Shown: piece after piece, positions 8,163 to 16,075 of the stretch | Layout: the number at the start of each line of letters is the position of its first letter | Numbering within the stretch: the stretch's first letter is position 1 | DNA from: RGIG5612 sp050944475 | Lineage (GTDB): Bacteria; Bacillota; Clostridia; Lachnospirales; Lachnospiraceae | Length of the DNA: 64,000 nucleotides | Assembly (NCBI GenBank): GCA_050944475.1 | Contig: JBMNRD010000007.1 | Coordinates: 1 to 64,000 of the forward strand | Direction: 5' to 3' | Notes under the pieces: model-generated | What the model was told of the DNA's origin: nothing | The model's database searches: none | Seen by the model: the letters and a program-made list of their open reading frames with translations, nothing else | Program-made: the position numbers and the translations under genes

Positions 8163-9119
8163 TTACAGGGCAACGATTCCGCTCAGGTGCAAAACCTCGC
8201 AAGCCATGTTTTCAGGGAGAATCAGATGTGTGACCGCACCGGTTCTCAATGCGCCGATTACGCTTTGGGGTGTTGTGGTATTGGCCCCGATACCGATACG
8301 TATAGGCGTGTGCATAAACTGCTCTTGTGAGATAGAGATGTTGTAATCCCGCTCACCGGAGATTAGTTGGCCGTGAATGTTATAGAAGTTAGAGAGAACG
8401 GCGCCTACAGCCTTGTTAATGCTCAGTTCCTCGCCATAGCGAAAAGAGGTTGCAAGATCCGGCACATCGGGATATGCATTAATACTAAAAACGGAAGCAT
8501 CAAGCTTGTCCCAGAGGGAAGATATCTGACGATAATTATGGGTCTCTTTGAACTGTGCCTGTTCCTCCTGATACTGAGGAAAGGCCGGCGCATAGAGGTA
8601 TTTCGGAGCCATACCAAGAATCAAACCAAACTTACGAACCAGTTCATTGGTATTATAACCGTTATCTGTGGCGTTCAGGCTCCCAATCAGGGGGACAACA
8701 GAGGAATTCTCCTCTGTTGTATCTTTAATTGAACCAAGGTCGCAGATTGAGTTGAGTATTGCGCCCCAACCTATGCCAATGGTTTTAGCTTCTGAAAAGA
8801 GTTCATTCAGCAGGTCGAGTGCACAATGTGTAATGGAACGTTCTGTCTCAAAAGGAGAAGCGCATTCAGGAACAATCTTGCAGCAGTGCAGCAAATAGCG
8901 TTGACACAGTATGCTTTCATAGTGGGCTAACCGACTGGAGACATTTGACACTGTGATTGTTACGATGCCCGACTCTCGGGCTTTCCTCAAAAGCTTGCTG
9001 ACCTGTGGTCGAGAGACACCGACGATTTTCGCGATTTCTGCCTGACTTTTGTCCTCAAGATAATACAGTTGTGCGATGTAGATAAGGGAATCGTTATCAA
9101 AATTGTTTTTCTTTCCCAT
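8163..9119 (-). CDS. SorC/LsrR-family transcriptional regulator
   Basis: A 318-residue regulator with an N-terminal helix-turn-helix (KSQAEIAKIVGVSRPQVSKL, about 25-45) and a C-terminal sugar-phosphate-binding domain of the SorC type (GIGWGAILNS, APAFP, GIGANTTTP, then GAVTHLILPE). The family includes LsrR, DeoR of Bacillus and sorbitol or erythritol regulators; most are repressors released by a phosphorylated sugar. ATG 9119 follows GAGGAG. It sits between rpiB-dhaK1 and the divergent ABC operon. A motif shared by both promoter regions (7996-8016 and 9321-9341) is the likely target, and the product of the DhaK-DhaL kinase the likely inducer. Confidence 0.85.
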   Translation of the reverse strand: MGKKNNFDNDSLIYIAQLYYLEDKSQAEIAKIVGVSRPQVSKLLRKARESGIVTITVSNVSSRLAHYESILCQRYLLHCCKIVPECASPFETERSITHCALDLLNELFSEAKTIGIGWGAILNSICDLGSIKDTTEENSSVVPLIGSLNATDNGYNTNELVRKFGLILGMAPKYLYAPAFPQYQEEQAQFKETHNYRQISSLWDKLDASVFSINAYPDVPDLATSFRYGEELSINKAVGAVLSNFYNIHGQLISGERDYNISISQEQFMHTPIRIGIGANTTTPQSVIGALRTGAVTHLILPENMACEVLHLSGIVAL

Positions 9120-9154
9120 ACCGCTCCTCAATAATACTTTATCACTAATTGTGT

Positions 9155-9183
9155 ATTATGCCCGCAAAGTCTGAAAATTACAA
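9155..9183 (-). promoter_or_regulatory. Promoter of the SorC-family regulator gene
   Basis: Minus strand: TTGTAA (9183-9178), 17-base spacer, CATAAT (9160-9155), about 35 bases before ATG 9119. Confidence 0.55.
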
Positions 9184-9256
9184 GCATTTGATTCTGAATT
9201 CATAAAATTTGTTTCGCTTTTTGAGAAATAAAGTTATAAAAAAATGGTAATTGTCG

Positions 9257-9285
9257 TTGACAAAGGTGCAAAAAAGGAGTATGTT
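9257..9285 (+). promoter_or_regulatory. Promoter of the ABC-dhaL-dhaK2-aldolase operon
   Basis: Perfect TTGACA (9257-9262), 17-base spacer, TATGTT (9280-9285). It leaves an 80-base leader that contains the shared motif at 9321-9341. Confidence 0.55.
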
Positions 9286-9320
9286 TGTTGTAGAATATGT
9301 TCCGTTGGAAAATATTCTTT

Positions 9321-9341
9321 GGCACATTTGATACTATTGAT
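9321..9341. promoter_or_regulatory. Shared motif, candidate SorC-regulator operator (ABC side)
   Basis: Begins GGCACATTTGATA and matches 7996-8016 at 16 of 21 positions. It lies in the leader downstream of the ABC operon promoter, a position suited to repression by road-block. Confidence 0.5.
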
Positions 9342-9370
9342 AAAAAAGAAAAGAAAAGGAGTCTTTACAA

Positions 9371-10333
9371 ATGAAAAAATTTATTTCACTGGTTCTTGCT
9401 CTTGTTCTCATGCTTTCCCTCGCCGCCTGTGCAAATAACGGCGCAAAGGGTCCCGGTGGTAAAGAGGAAGGGCCTTCCTACAAGTTGGCTGTTATCGTTC
9501 ACGATTCCGGCAATAGTTTTGTCTCCGAGTTTAAGCGTGGCGCTTTAGCTGCTGCTGAGGCTCTCGGCATCACTGTTGATGTTCTCGGTCCCGATGCTCA
9601 GGTCATCGAGAAACAGGTCGTAATCGTTGAAAACGCCATTACCGCCGGTTATGACGGCATTGCCTGCATTTGCGGCGATGCTACCGCCTTCCAGTCCGCA
9701 AAGGATACCTGCGACCAGAAGGGCATTCCTTTTATCACTTTTAACATGGATGACGGTAAGTACGGTGCCGGTTATGCCGGTGCTGAAGAGTACTCCCTCG
9801 CCTACGCCTTTGCCGATTATTTCTTCGGCGAAGTTGCTGCCGGTGAAAAGGACTACATCATTGCTACGGCCGACTCTGCTCTGCCCGTCTGCGTGACTCG
9901 CGCCAACGCTATCAAGGATGCTGCGAAGGTTCACGGCTTCAATCTGGTTACCACCGTTGATCTGGGCTATGACTTTTCTCAGGGCACCGGCGTGGTTGAG
10001 AACACTCTGACCGCCTATCCGGACTGCAAAGTCTATGTGGGCACTGACCATTTCTCTCAAAGTATCGCCACTGCCATTGAGTCTCAGGATCTGAATGATA
10101 AAACTTTCGTTGGTTGCTTCGACCTTCTGGAGCAGACTATTCAGTATCTTCAGAGCGGTGCTTGCGACCTGATTGTTGGACAGAACCCATACCTGCAGAG
10201 CTACTATGCCGTTGTGATGCTTTACAACTATTTGGAAGACGGTATCTGCCCCGTCAATATCAATACCGGTGCTGAGCTGGTAACCTCTGATATGGCTGAT
10301 GCTACCATGGAGAAATATTTCCCAACTAAATAA
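9371..10333 (+). CDS. Sugar ABC transporter substrate-binding lipoprotein
   Basis: A 320-residue periplasmic-binding-protein type 1 family protein (RbsB/LsrB group) that delivers a sugar-like ligand to the importer at the outer face of the membrane. It has a lipoprotein signal (KKFISLVLALVLMLSLAAC, lipobox LAAC with Cys21) and a short flexible linker. The mature domain starts YKLAVIVHDSGNSF and includes GYDGIACICGDATA and VYVGTDHFS, typical of the two lobes. AAGGAG precedes ATG 9371 by 10 bases. It is the first gene of the operon and is followed by a strong hairpin that probably keeps this message in excess over the permease. The ligand is unknown. Confidence 0.9.
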   Translation: MKKFISLVLALVLMLSLAACANNGAKGPGGKEEGPSYKLAVIVHDSGNSFVSEFKRGALAAAEALGITVDVLGPDAQVIEKQVVIVENAITAGYDGIACICGDATAFQSAKDTCDQKGIPFITFNMDDGKYGAGYAGAEEYSLAYAFADYFFGEVAAGEKDYIIATADSALPVCVTRANAIKDAAKVHGFNLVTTVDLGYDFSQGTGVVENTLTAYPDCKVYVGTDHFSQSIATAIESQDLNDKTFVGCFDLLEQTIQYLQSGACDLIVGQNPYLQSYYAVVMLYNYLEDGICPVNINTGAELVTSDMADATMEKYFPTK

Positions 10334-10355
10334 AAAATAAATAATGATTAAAACT

Positions 10356-10386
10356 TTTGGTGCTCCGACTTTGCCGGAGCACCAAA
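10356..10386 (+). terminator. Intercistronic hairpin after substrate-binding gene
   Basis: A perfect 12-bp stem (TTTGGTGCTCCG with CGGAGCACCAAA, 7-base loop) without a T run. Such hairpins after binding-protein genes usually stabilise the upstream message or cause partial termination. Confidence 0.6.
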
Positions 10387-10421
10387 TTCATAATTAATGT
10401 ACCAGTTAAGAGGTAATTTGA

Positions 10422-11423
10422 ATGAAAACGAAAAACTTCGAGGTCGGAATCAAACAAAAGCAGAAAGCTGGCCTATTCAGTCGGGTTCCCGAGGCGGGCG
10501 TTTTTCTGGTGCTTGTTATTCTCGTAGTCCTCTTTTCCTTTGTTGCCAACAACTTCTTTACAACGGGGAACTTTATTAACATTGCCCGACAGATTACCGA
10601 GGTCTCTATTGCAGCCATTGGCATGACTTTCGTCATTATAACTGGAGAAATTGACCTTTCGCCCGGTGCTATTTATGGCCTGGCTGCTGCCATGTGTGCA
10701 TATATGCTGCACAAAGGTATGCCCGCTATTTTTGCCGTAATCATCACTTTGGTTATATGCGCTTGTGCGGGTCTGATCTCCGGTCTGTTCGTCACCCGTA
10801 TGCGTCTGCCTGCCTTTATCATTACCTTATGTGTGCAGATGGTGGCACGCGGTGTTATCTATATCATAACCGGCGGTGCATCTATCTCTCGCTTCCCCAC
10901 TACCGATAACTGGTTCTTCGCCTTGGGTGGCAAAATCGGCGGAGTGTTTCCCATACAGATATTCTTGATGATTGTTCTGGTCGTAATTTTTGCAATCATT
11001 CTGAAGCACACCCGGTTCGGCTTTAAAATCTATGCTGTCGGCGGCAACATCCGTGCTGCTGAGGTCTCCGGTATCAACGTCAAGCGAACCAAGCTCATCG
11101 CGTTTATACTATCCTCCACCTTGGCTGCGGTATCCGGCCTTATTTCTCTGGCCTACCTTAAGTCCCTGTATCCTACTGCAGGCAGCGGAAAGGAAATGGA
11201 TATTGTGGCTGCTTGTATCTTGGGAGGTACCTCTATGGCCGGAGGTTCCGGCACCATCATCGGTACACTGATTGGTGCTGCGATTATAGGTGTCATCCGT
11301 AATGCGCTGGTGCTGCTGGGTGTAGATACTTATTACCAGGAGGCTACAGTCGGTCTGGTTATTCTGTTCGGTGTCTGCATTGATGTAATTCTGAAAAGAA
11401 GAAATGCCTCTCGGCAAAGCTAA
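10422..11423 (+). CDS. Sugar ABC transporter permease (RbsC family)
   Basis: A 333-residue integral membrane protein of the ribose/AraH/RbsC permease family with about 8-10 hydrophobic segments. The family signature region GMTFVIITGEIDLSPGAIYG (about 66-85) and the late loop AVSGLISLAYLKSLYPTAG followed by DIVAACILGGTSMAGGSGT (about 262-281) are clear. E. coli Lsr uses two different permeases, while here there is one, so a homodimer is expected. ATG 10422 follows AAGAGGT. It forms the importer with the lipoprotein upstream and the double-domain ATPase downstream. Confidence 0.92.
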   Translation: MKTKNFEVGIKQKQKAGLFSRVPEAGVFLVLVILVVLFSFVANNFFTTGNFINIARQITEVSIAAIGMTFVIITGEIDLSPGAIYGLAAAMCAYMLHKGMPAIFAVIITLVICACAGLISGLFVTRMRLPAFIITLCVQMVARGVIYIITGGASISRFPTTDNWFFALGGKIGGVFPIQIFLMIVLVVIFAIILKHTRFGFKIYAVGGNIRAAEVSGINVKRTKLIAFILSSTLAAVSGLISLAYLKSLYPTAGSGKEMDIVAACILGGTSMAGGSGTIIGTLIGAAIIGVIRNALVLLGVDTYYQEATVGLVILFGVCIDVILKRRNASRQS

Positions 11424-11435
11424 AAGGGGAGCAAT

Positions 11436-12935
11436 ATGGATACTTGGATTAAGTTTGAAAACATCACAAAGGATTTTCCCGGTGTCCGCGCCCTGAACGA
11501 TGTCAGTTTTGACATTAAAAAGGGAGAAATCGTAGCTCTGTGCGGAGAAAACGGTGCGGGAAAGTCCACATTAATCAATATTTGCGCCGGCATATATCGA
11601 CCTACCAGCGGAAAAGTTTATGTTAAAGGTGAAGAGGTCGTCTTCCATAACGCAGATGATGCGGAAAGCAAGAACATTTCTACCGTGTTCCAGGAGGTTC
11701 CCCTATGTCTGAATATGACCATCGCGTCTAATATGTTCCTTGGCCCCCGTCCGGCCATAAAACGTGGTTTTTTAGACAATGCCTACATGAACGAGCATAC
11801 CGAGCAGCTTTTGAAGATATTTAACCTGCGCAGATCACCCAGTGACATTCTGGGACGGCTGACCATCGCAGAACAGTCTCTGGTCCAGATTTTAAAGGCC
11901 ATCGACGCAAATCCCGAATTATTGATTCTGGATGAGCCGACCAGCGCTTTGTCTGAAGATCAGAAGAATATCCTGTTCGACATCCTGCGAAAGCTGCGCA
12001 GCAATGGTGTCACAATCATGTATGTATCTCACCGTATGGAGGAAATCATGGAAATTGCGGATCGTGTGGTGGTTCTTCGCGACGGAATCTTCTCCGGTGA
12101 GCTCAACGTGAAGGAGTGTACCGCCGATCAGATTATCCGACTCATGGTGGGCCGTGAAATGGACACTTCTTCTATTTACAAAAAACGGGAACTGGGTGAT
12201 GTTCTGCTGAAGGTCTCAAACCTGAACCGCAAGGCAAAGCTCAGCAATGTTTCCTTTGAACTGCGCAAAGGCGAAATTCTGGGGTTTTCCGGCTTTCAGG
12301 GAGCGGGGCGGACTGAAGCGGCCCGTGCAGTGTTCGGCCTGGATAGGGTGGACTCCATGGATATTGAGCTGGACGGCAAGAAGATTAAAATCCGCAATTC
12401 CCACGACGCTATTAAAAACGGTATTTCGTTGATCTCGGAAAACCGCCGTGATGACGGCGTAATTTCCAATTTTGATGTCACTAGAAACATCGTTGTGGCA
12501 GCGTTGGAAAAGGTAACAAAGGGACTTTTTGTCAATGACGGTATGAGTCGTGATGCTGCCCAAAAATATGTCAACCTATTACGTACTAAAGTGACAAGTC
12601 TGCGTCAGATGATGGTCAACCTCTCCGGAGGAAATCAGCAGAAGGTCATCATCAGCCGCTGGCTGATGACGGAGCCCCGGATTCTAATCTGTGACGAACC
12701 TACCCGTGGTATTGATGTGGGCGCTAAGGCAGAGATCCACTCCATCCTAATGGAACTGGCCCAACAAGGGGTATCCATCATCGTAATCTCCAGCGAGCTT
12801 CCTGAAATCATGACAGTATGTGACCGCGTAATAGTCATGTGTGAGGGACGCGTGACCGGGCAACTGATGCGGGAAGAATTGTCTGAAGAAGCACTTGTCA
12901 CCCTGGCCAGCGACCTTTCCCTCAACAAAGCGTAA
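11436..12935 (+). CDS. Sugar ABC transporter ATP-binding protein (RbsA family)
   Basis: A 499-residue tandem ATPase with two ABC domains, as in RbsA, MglA and LsrA, that powers the importer. The first domain has Walker A GENGAGKST near 36, the signature region GRLTIAEQSLVQI and Walker B LLILDEPTSAL near 165. The second has the usual degenerate Walker A (GFQGAGRTEA), signature NLSGGNQQKVIISRWL and Walker B ILICDEPTRGIDVG near 430. The degenerate second P-loop is normal for this family. It starts 12 bases after the permease stop with GGGGAG. No exporter or PTS alternative is present, so uptake is by ATP hydrolysis without phosphorylation, leaving the kinase step to DhaK-DhaL. Confidence 0.93.
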   Translation: MDTWIKFENITKDFPGVRALNDVSFDIKKGEIVALCGENGAGKSTLINICAGIYRPTSGKVYVKGEEVVFHNADDAESKNISTVFQEVPLCLNMTIASNMFLGPRPAIKRGFLDNAYMNEHTEQLLKIFNLRRSPSDILGRLTIAEQSLVQILKAIDANPELLILDEPTSALSEDQKNILFDILRKLRSNGVTIMYVSHRMEEIMEIADRVVVLRDGIFSGELNVKECTADQIIRLMVGREMDTSSIYKKRELGDVLLKVSNLNRKAKLSNVSFELRKGEILGFSGFQGAGRTEAARAVFGLDRVDSMDIELDGKKIKIRNSHDAIKNGISLISENRRDDGVISNFDVTRNIVVAALEKVTKGLFVNDGMSRDAAQKYVNLLRTKVTSLRQMMVNLSGGNQQKVIISRWLMTEPRILICDEPTRGIDVGAKAEIHSILMELAQQGVSIIVISSELPEIMTVCDRVIVMCEGRVTGQLMREELSEEALVTLASDLSLNKA

Positions 12936-12947
12936 GGAGGAAGTACT

Positions 12948-13445
12948 TTGAAAACTTTGTCCGTTCTGCCTCTGACCAAAGAGGCCTTTGAGAAGTATGG
13001 TTCATACACCAGTCCGTTCTGCCAAAAGGACTACTGTTTCGACGGTGGCTTTTTCCGCTTTCATCGGGATGCCATCCAACAAAACCTTTCCAGAGAATCA
13101 GTGGTATCCTATTCCGTCTGTGAGGTTTTGGAAAATCCGTCGCACCTTGTATCTCTGGAATTTCATGATAATTGCGAAGAACTAATAATGCCGCTGGACG
13201 GCGACATGGTTATGGTTGTTGGCCCTGCGGTGAACAGTACGGATTGTCCTGTAGATCAGCTTGAGGCGTTCTTTGTGCCTTGCGGAACATATGTAAAAGT
13301 TCGCTGCGGTGTGTGGCACGGCATCCCTTTTAAAACAAATGACAATCCTTTGCATATTCTCTGTGCTCTGCCTGAACGTACCTACCGGAAGGACTGTTTT
13401 GAAACAGATTTGCAGACACAAGAGATGACTGTTGACATTCAGTAA
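12948..13445 (+). CDS. Cupin protein resembling ureidoglycolate lyase (AllA)
   Basis: A 165-residue cupin-type protein. The opening LPLTKEAFEKYGSY, the pair FHDNCEELIMPLDGDMVMVV (about 72-91) and CGVWHGIPF (about 121-129) follow the layout of the AllA/ureidoglycolate lyase family. That family's members are often found in sugar operons and may act as lyases or isomerases on keto-acids or sugars. The start is TTG 12948, placed 7 bases after a perfect AAGGAGG; no ATG with a ribosome site exists. It sits between the importer and the kinase. No allantoin genes are present, so an allantoin role is unlikely. It may open, epimerise or isomerise the imported compound (inference). Confidence 0.65.
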   Translation: MKTLSVLPLTKEAFEKYGSYTSPFCQKDYCFDGGFFRFHRDAIQQNLSRESVVSYSVCEVLENPSHLVSLEFHDNCEELIMPLDGDMVMVVGPAVNSTDCPVDQLEAFFVPCGTYVKVRCGVWHGIPFKTNDNPLHILCALPERTYRKDCFETDLQTQEMTVDIQ

Positions 13446-13499
13446 ACACTGATGTTCGCTTGGTTATATATTATTTAGAAGAGAAAGGACAATCCTGAA

Positions 13500-14111
13500 A
13501 TGACGAAAGACGAATTTGCCGCTCGTCTGCAGAGTGCCTGCGAATCTGTTAAGAGGGTGCAAGATGAGCTGACAGAAATTGATTCCAGATTCGGTGATGC
13601 GGATCACGGGGTCACCATGGTCAAGATTGTTGATACAATCTCCAAGGCAGTTGCAAACGCAGGTCCCGGCATCAAGGAAATGTTGGACAACGCGGCAACG
13701 GATGTTATGTGTCTGAACGGCGGCAGTGCGGTTCCCCTGTGGAGCGCCTGGTTGGACGGCATGCAGGAGCGAGCACCTGAGGGCGAGGAAATCGATATTG
13801 CCGGGATTAAGACTGTTTTTGCCTGCGCTTTCAACGAACTGGACGATATGTCCGGTGCAAAGATAGGCGACAAAACCATGATGGATGCCCTAATCCCCGC
13901 ATCTCAAGCAATTGCCGAATACTCCGGCATTGACGAAAATGAACTTTTCGCCGACGCAGCGGAAGCAGCTTGTGACGGTGCAGAGGCCACCAAGAATTTT
14001 GTCGCCAAATTTGGTCGTGCCAAGAGTTACGGTGCAAAAACCATCGGCACCCCTGATGCCGGTGCGACTTCCATGGCATATTTTTTTAAAGGACTTGCAC
14101 AGGTGCAATAA
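13500..14111 (+). CDS. dhaL: DhaL-type ATP-binding kinase subunit
   Basis: A 203-residue DhaL-family protein, which binds ATP (or ADP) through Mg held by an aspartate cluster and phosphorylates a ketose held on DhaK. The cluster is visible as EIDSRFGDADHGVTM near residue 22-36, then NGGSAVPLWSAWL and the C-terminal RAKSYGAKTIGTPDAGATS typical of DhaL. ATG 13500 follows GAAAGGA. There is no DhaM or PTS component, so the kinase is probably ATP-dependent, as in split Dak-type tetrulose kinases. It lies just before dhaK copy 2, and is the only DhaL in view for two DhaK proteins. Confidence 0.87.
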   Translation: MTKDEFAARLQSACESVKRVQDELTEIDSRFGDADHGVTMVKIVDTISKAVANAGPGIKEMLDNAATDVMCLNGGSAVPLWSAWLDGMQERAPEGEEIDIAGIKTVFACAFNELDDMSGAKIGDKTMMDALIPASQAIAEYSGIDENELFADAAEAACDGAEATKNFVAKFGRAKSYGAKTIGTPDAGATSMAYFFKGLAQVQ

Positions 14112-14171
14112 GCCGAAGTTCGTATAAAATGTAATTTTTTGTAAAAATAATAAAGAATGGAGAAATTTGTT

Positions 14172-15170
14172 ATGAAAATGAAAAAGTTTATGAATGCTCC
14201 TGAAACAGTCACTGACGAGCTGCTGGTCGGCCTGGGTCTGGCCTATAGTGACATTTTGGATGTTGACGGCCATCTGGTCATCAGCAAGGATTTGGAGAAC
14301 GCCGACCGTGTAACTATCGTGACCTATGGCGGTTCCGGCCATGAGCCTGCCCAGGCCGGCTTCGTCGGCAAGGGCATGCTGGATGTTCAGGTTGTAGGTG
14401 ACATTTTTGCCGCACCCAGCGGACAGTTGGTGTTTGAAGCCATGAAACTGGCTGACAAAGGTCATGGCGTCCTGTTGTTAACCTTGAATTACGCCGGTGA
14501 CCAGTTAGCTGGTAAGCAGGCCATCAAGATGGCGGAAAAGGCCGGCATCAAATTCCGTCAGGTTGTCACCGACGAGGAAATCAAATATGATCCTGACGGA
14601 GAGGACAGCAAGCGCGGTTTGGCAGGTGCCGTTCCATTGTATCATGTTGCAGCCGCAGCTGCCCGCGAGGGCAAGTCTCTGGATGAGGTTGCTGCCATTG
14701 CGCAACGCTATGCGGACAACATGGCCTCTCTTGCCGTCAAGGCCACCGATGCCACCCATCCGCAGAACGGTATGTCCTTCGGCGATCTGGGTGAGACTGA
14801 TCTGATGGAAATCGGCGCAGGGCAACACGGCGAAGGTGGCGGTATTCGTGTACCGATGCTCAGTTCCAAGGATACTGTCGCCACGGTCGCAGAAGCACTA
14901 TGTAAGAGCCTGGGTCTCAAATCCGGCGACAAAACCTTTGTAATGATTAACGGGTGCGGAGCCACCACGATGATGGAAATGTTGGTTCTGTTCAAGGACA
15001 CTGTAGAGTTCCTAAATGCCAAGGGTGTCGAAGTTGTAGGCAACATGGTTGGTGAAATTCTCACCGTACAGGAGTCTGCCGGCTTCCAAATGAACATCGC
15101 CAAATGGGATGATGAAATCATCCGCCTATGGAATACACCCGTTCACACACCTGCTTACAGTAAGGAGTAA
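14172..15170 (+). CDS. DhaK-type ketose kinase subunit, copy 2
   Basis: A 332-residue DhaK-family subunit paralogous to the protein at 6415-7413. It has GGSGHEPAQAGFVGKG (pocket His near residue 50), NYAGDQLAG (Asp near 110) and the covalent-binding histidine in GAGQHGEGGG near 215. ATG 14172 is chosen because GGAG precedes it by 9 bases; the in-frame ATG at 14157 overlaps that ribosome site. It lies between dhaL and the LsrF-like gene and is probably the main partner of DhaL. The expected reaction is ATP plus ketose to ketose phosphate. The Gly-Gly after HGE, shared with copy 1, sets it apart from the E. coli enzyme. Confidence 0.87.
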   Translation: MKMKKFMNAPETVTDELLVGLGLAYSDILDVDGHLVISKDLENADRVTIVTYGGSGHEPAQAGFVGKGMLDVQVVGDIFAAPSGQLVFEAMKLADKGHGVLLLTLNYAGDQLAGKQAIKMAEKAGIKFRQVVTDEEIKYDPDGEDSKRGLAGAVPLYHVAAAAAREGKSLDEVAAIAQRYADNMASLAVKATDATHPQNGMSFGDLGETDLMEIGAGQHGEGGGIRVPMLSSKDTVATVAEALCKSLGLKSGDKTFVMINGCGATTMMEMLVLFKDTVEFLNAKGVEVVGNMVGEILTVQESAGFQMNIAKWDDEIIRLWNTPVHTPAYSKE

Positions 15171-15175
15171 TCGTT

Positions 15176-16060
15176 ATGGCCGATAATGTTGGAAACAGGG
15201 TTGCTAAAGAATATTATCTGAATGTTCCCGCCACACAAGAAGGCTTTTATGTAAAGGGTGCCGCCCGCTGCGATTGGGGTATGCAGAGCCGTATGTCTCA
15301 GTTGTTCAGTCCAAAGTCCGGAAACACTGTCATGCTGGCATTTGACCACGGCTATATCATGGGACCCACTGCCGGTCTGGAGCGCGTTGATGTGGTAATC
15401 TCTCCTCTTATCCCTCACGTGGATGTACTGATGGGCACTTGGGGCATGATTCGCGCCTGCATAAACCCCGCTGCGCGGGTGGGAAAATGTATCCGTGTTA
15501 CCTATGATTCCACCGTCTTGTTCGATGAGATGTCCAACGGCGGCGGCATTGTCTGTGATGTCGAGAATGCCATCCGCATGAATGCTGATTGCATGGCGGT
15601 GCAGACCTTCATCGGAGCTCCCGGTGAGTCCCGCTCTCTGGAGTTGTTGGCTCGTACCGCTAACGCAGGCACTCGCTACGGTATCCCTACTTTGGGAGTT
15701 GTAGCTGTGGGCAAGCAGATGGAGCGCACAGAAAAATTCTTCCAGCTCGCCACCCGCGTGCTGGCTGAAAACGGAGCCAATTTGGTCAAGAGTTATTACT
15801 GTGACGGTTTTGAACGCGTGGCTGCGGCCTGTCCGGTACCCATAGTGATTGCCGGCGGGAAAAAGTTGCCTGAGTTGGAAGCGCTGGAGATGGCATACAA
15901 AGCGATTTCCGATGGAGCTCGCGGTGTGGATATGGGCCGCAACATTTTCCAGTCCGATAGCCCCGCCGGGATGGTACAGGCCATTGGGAGGGTGGTTCAT
16001 GAAGGCTACACCCCAAAACAGGCCTATGAAGTTTACGAAGAAGTCAAAAATGCGAAATAA
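15176..16060 (+). CDS. LsrF-like class I aldolase/thiolase
   Basis: A 294-residue TIM-barrel protein of the DeoC/FbaB-class I aldolase group, very like E. coli LsrF, which acts as a thiolase on phosphorylated autoinducer-2. Shared blocks include DWGMQSRMSQLF, GNTVMLAFDHGYIMGPT, TAGLERVDV, CPVPIVIAGGKKLPE and DMGRNIFQSD. The likely Schiff-base lysine is in NLVKSYYCDGFERV near residue 204. AAGGAG precedes ATG 15176 by 7 bases. It follows dhaK copy 2 by 5 bases. With a DhaK-DhaL kinase rather than LsrK and no LsrG, the substrate may be a phosphorylated ketose or diketone other than AI-2. Whether it cleaves as aldolase or thiolase is open. Confidence 0.85.
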   Translation: MADNVGNRVAKEYYLNVPATQEGFYVKGAARCDWGMQSRMSQLFSPKSGNTVMLAFDHGYIMGPTAGLERVDVVISPLIPHVDVLMGTWGMIRACINPAARVGKCIRVTYDSTVLFDEMSNGGGIVCDVENAIRMNADCMAVQTFIGAPGESRSLELLARTANAGTRYGIPTLGVVAVGKQMERTEKFFQLATRVLAENGANLVKSYYCDGFERVAAACPVPIVIAGGKKLPELEALEMAYKAISDGARGVDMGRNIFQSDSPAGMVQAIGRVVHEGYTPKQAYEVYEEVKNAK

Positions 16061-16075
16061 TAAGGAGGAAACATA

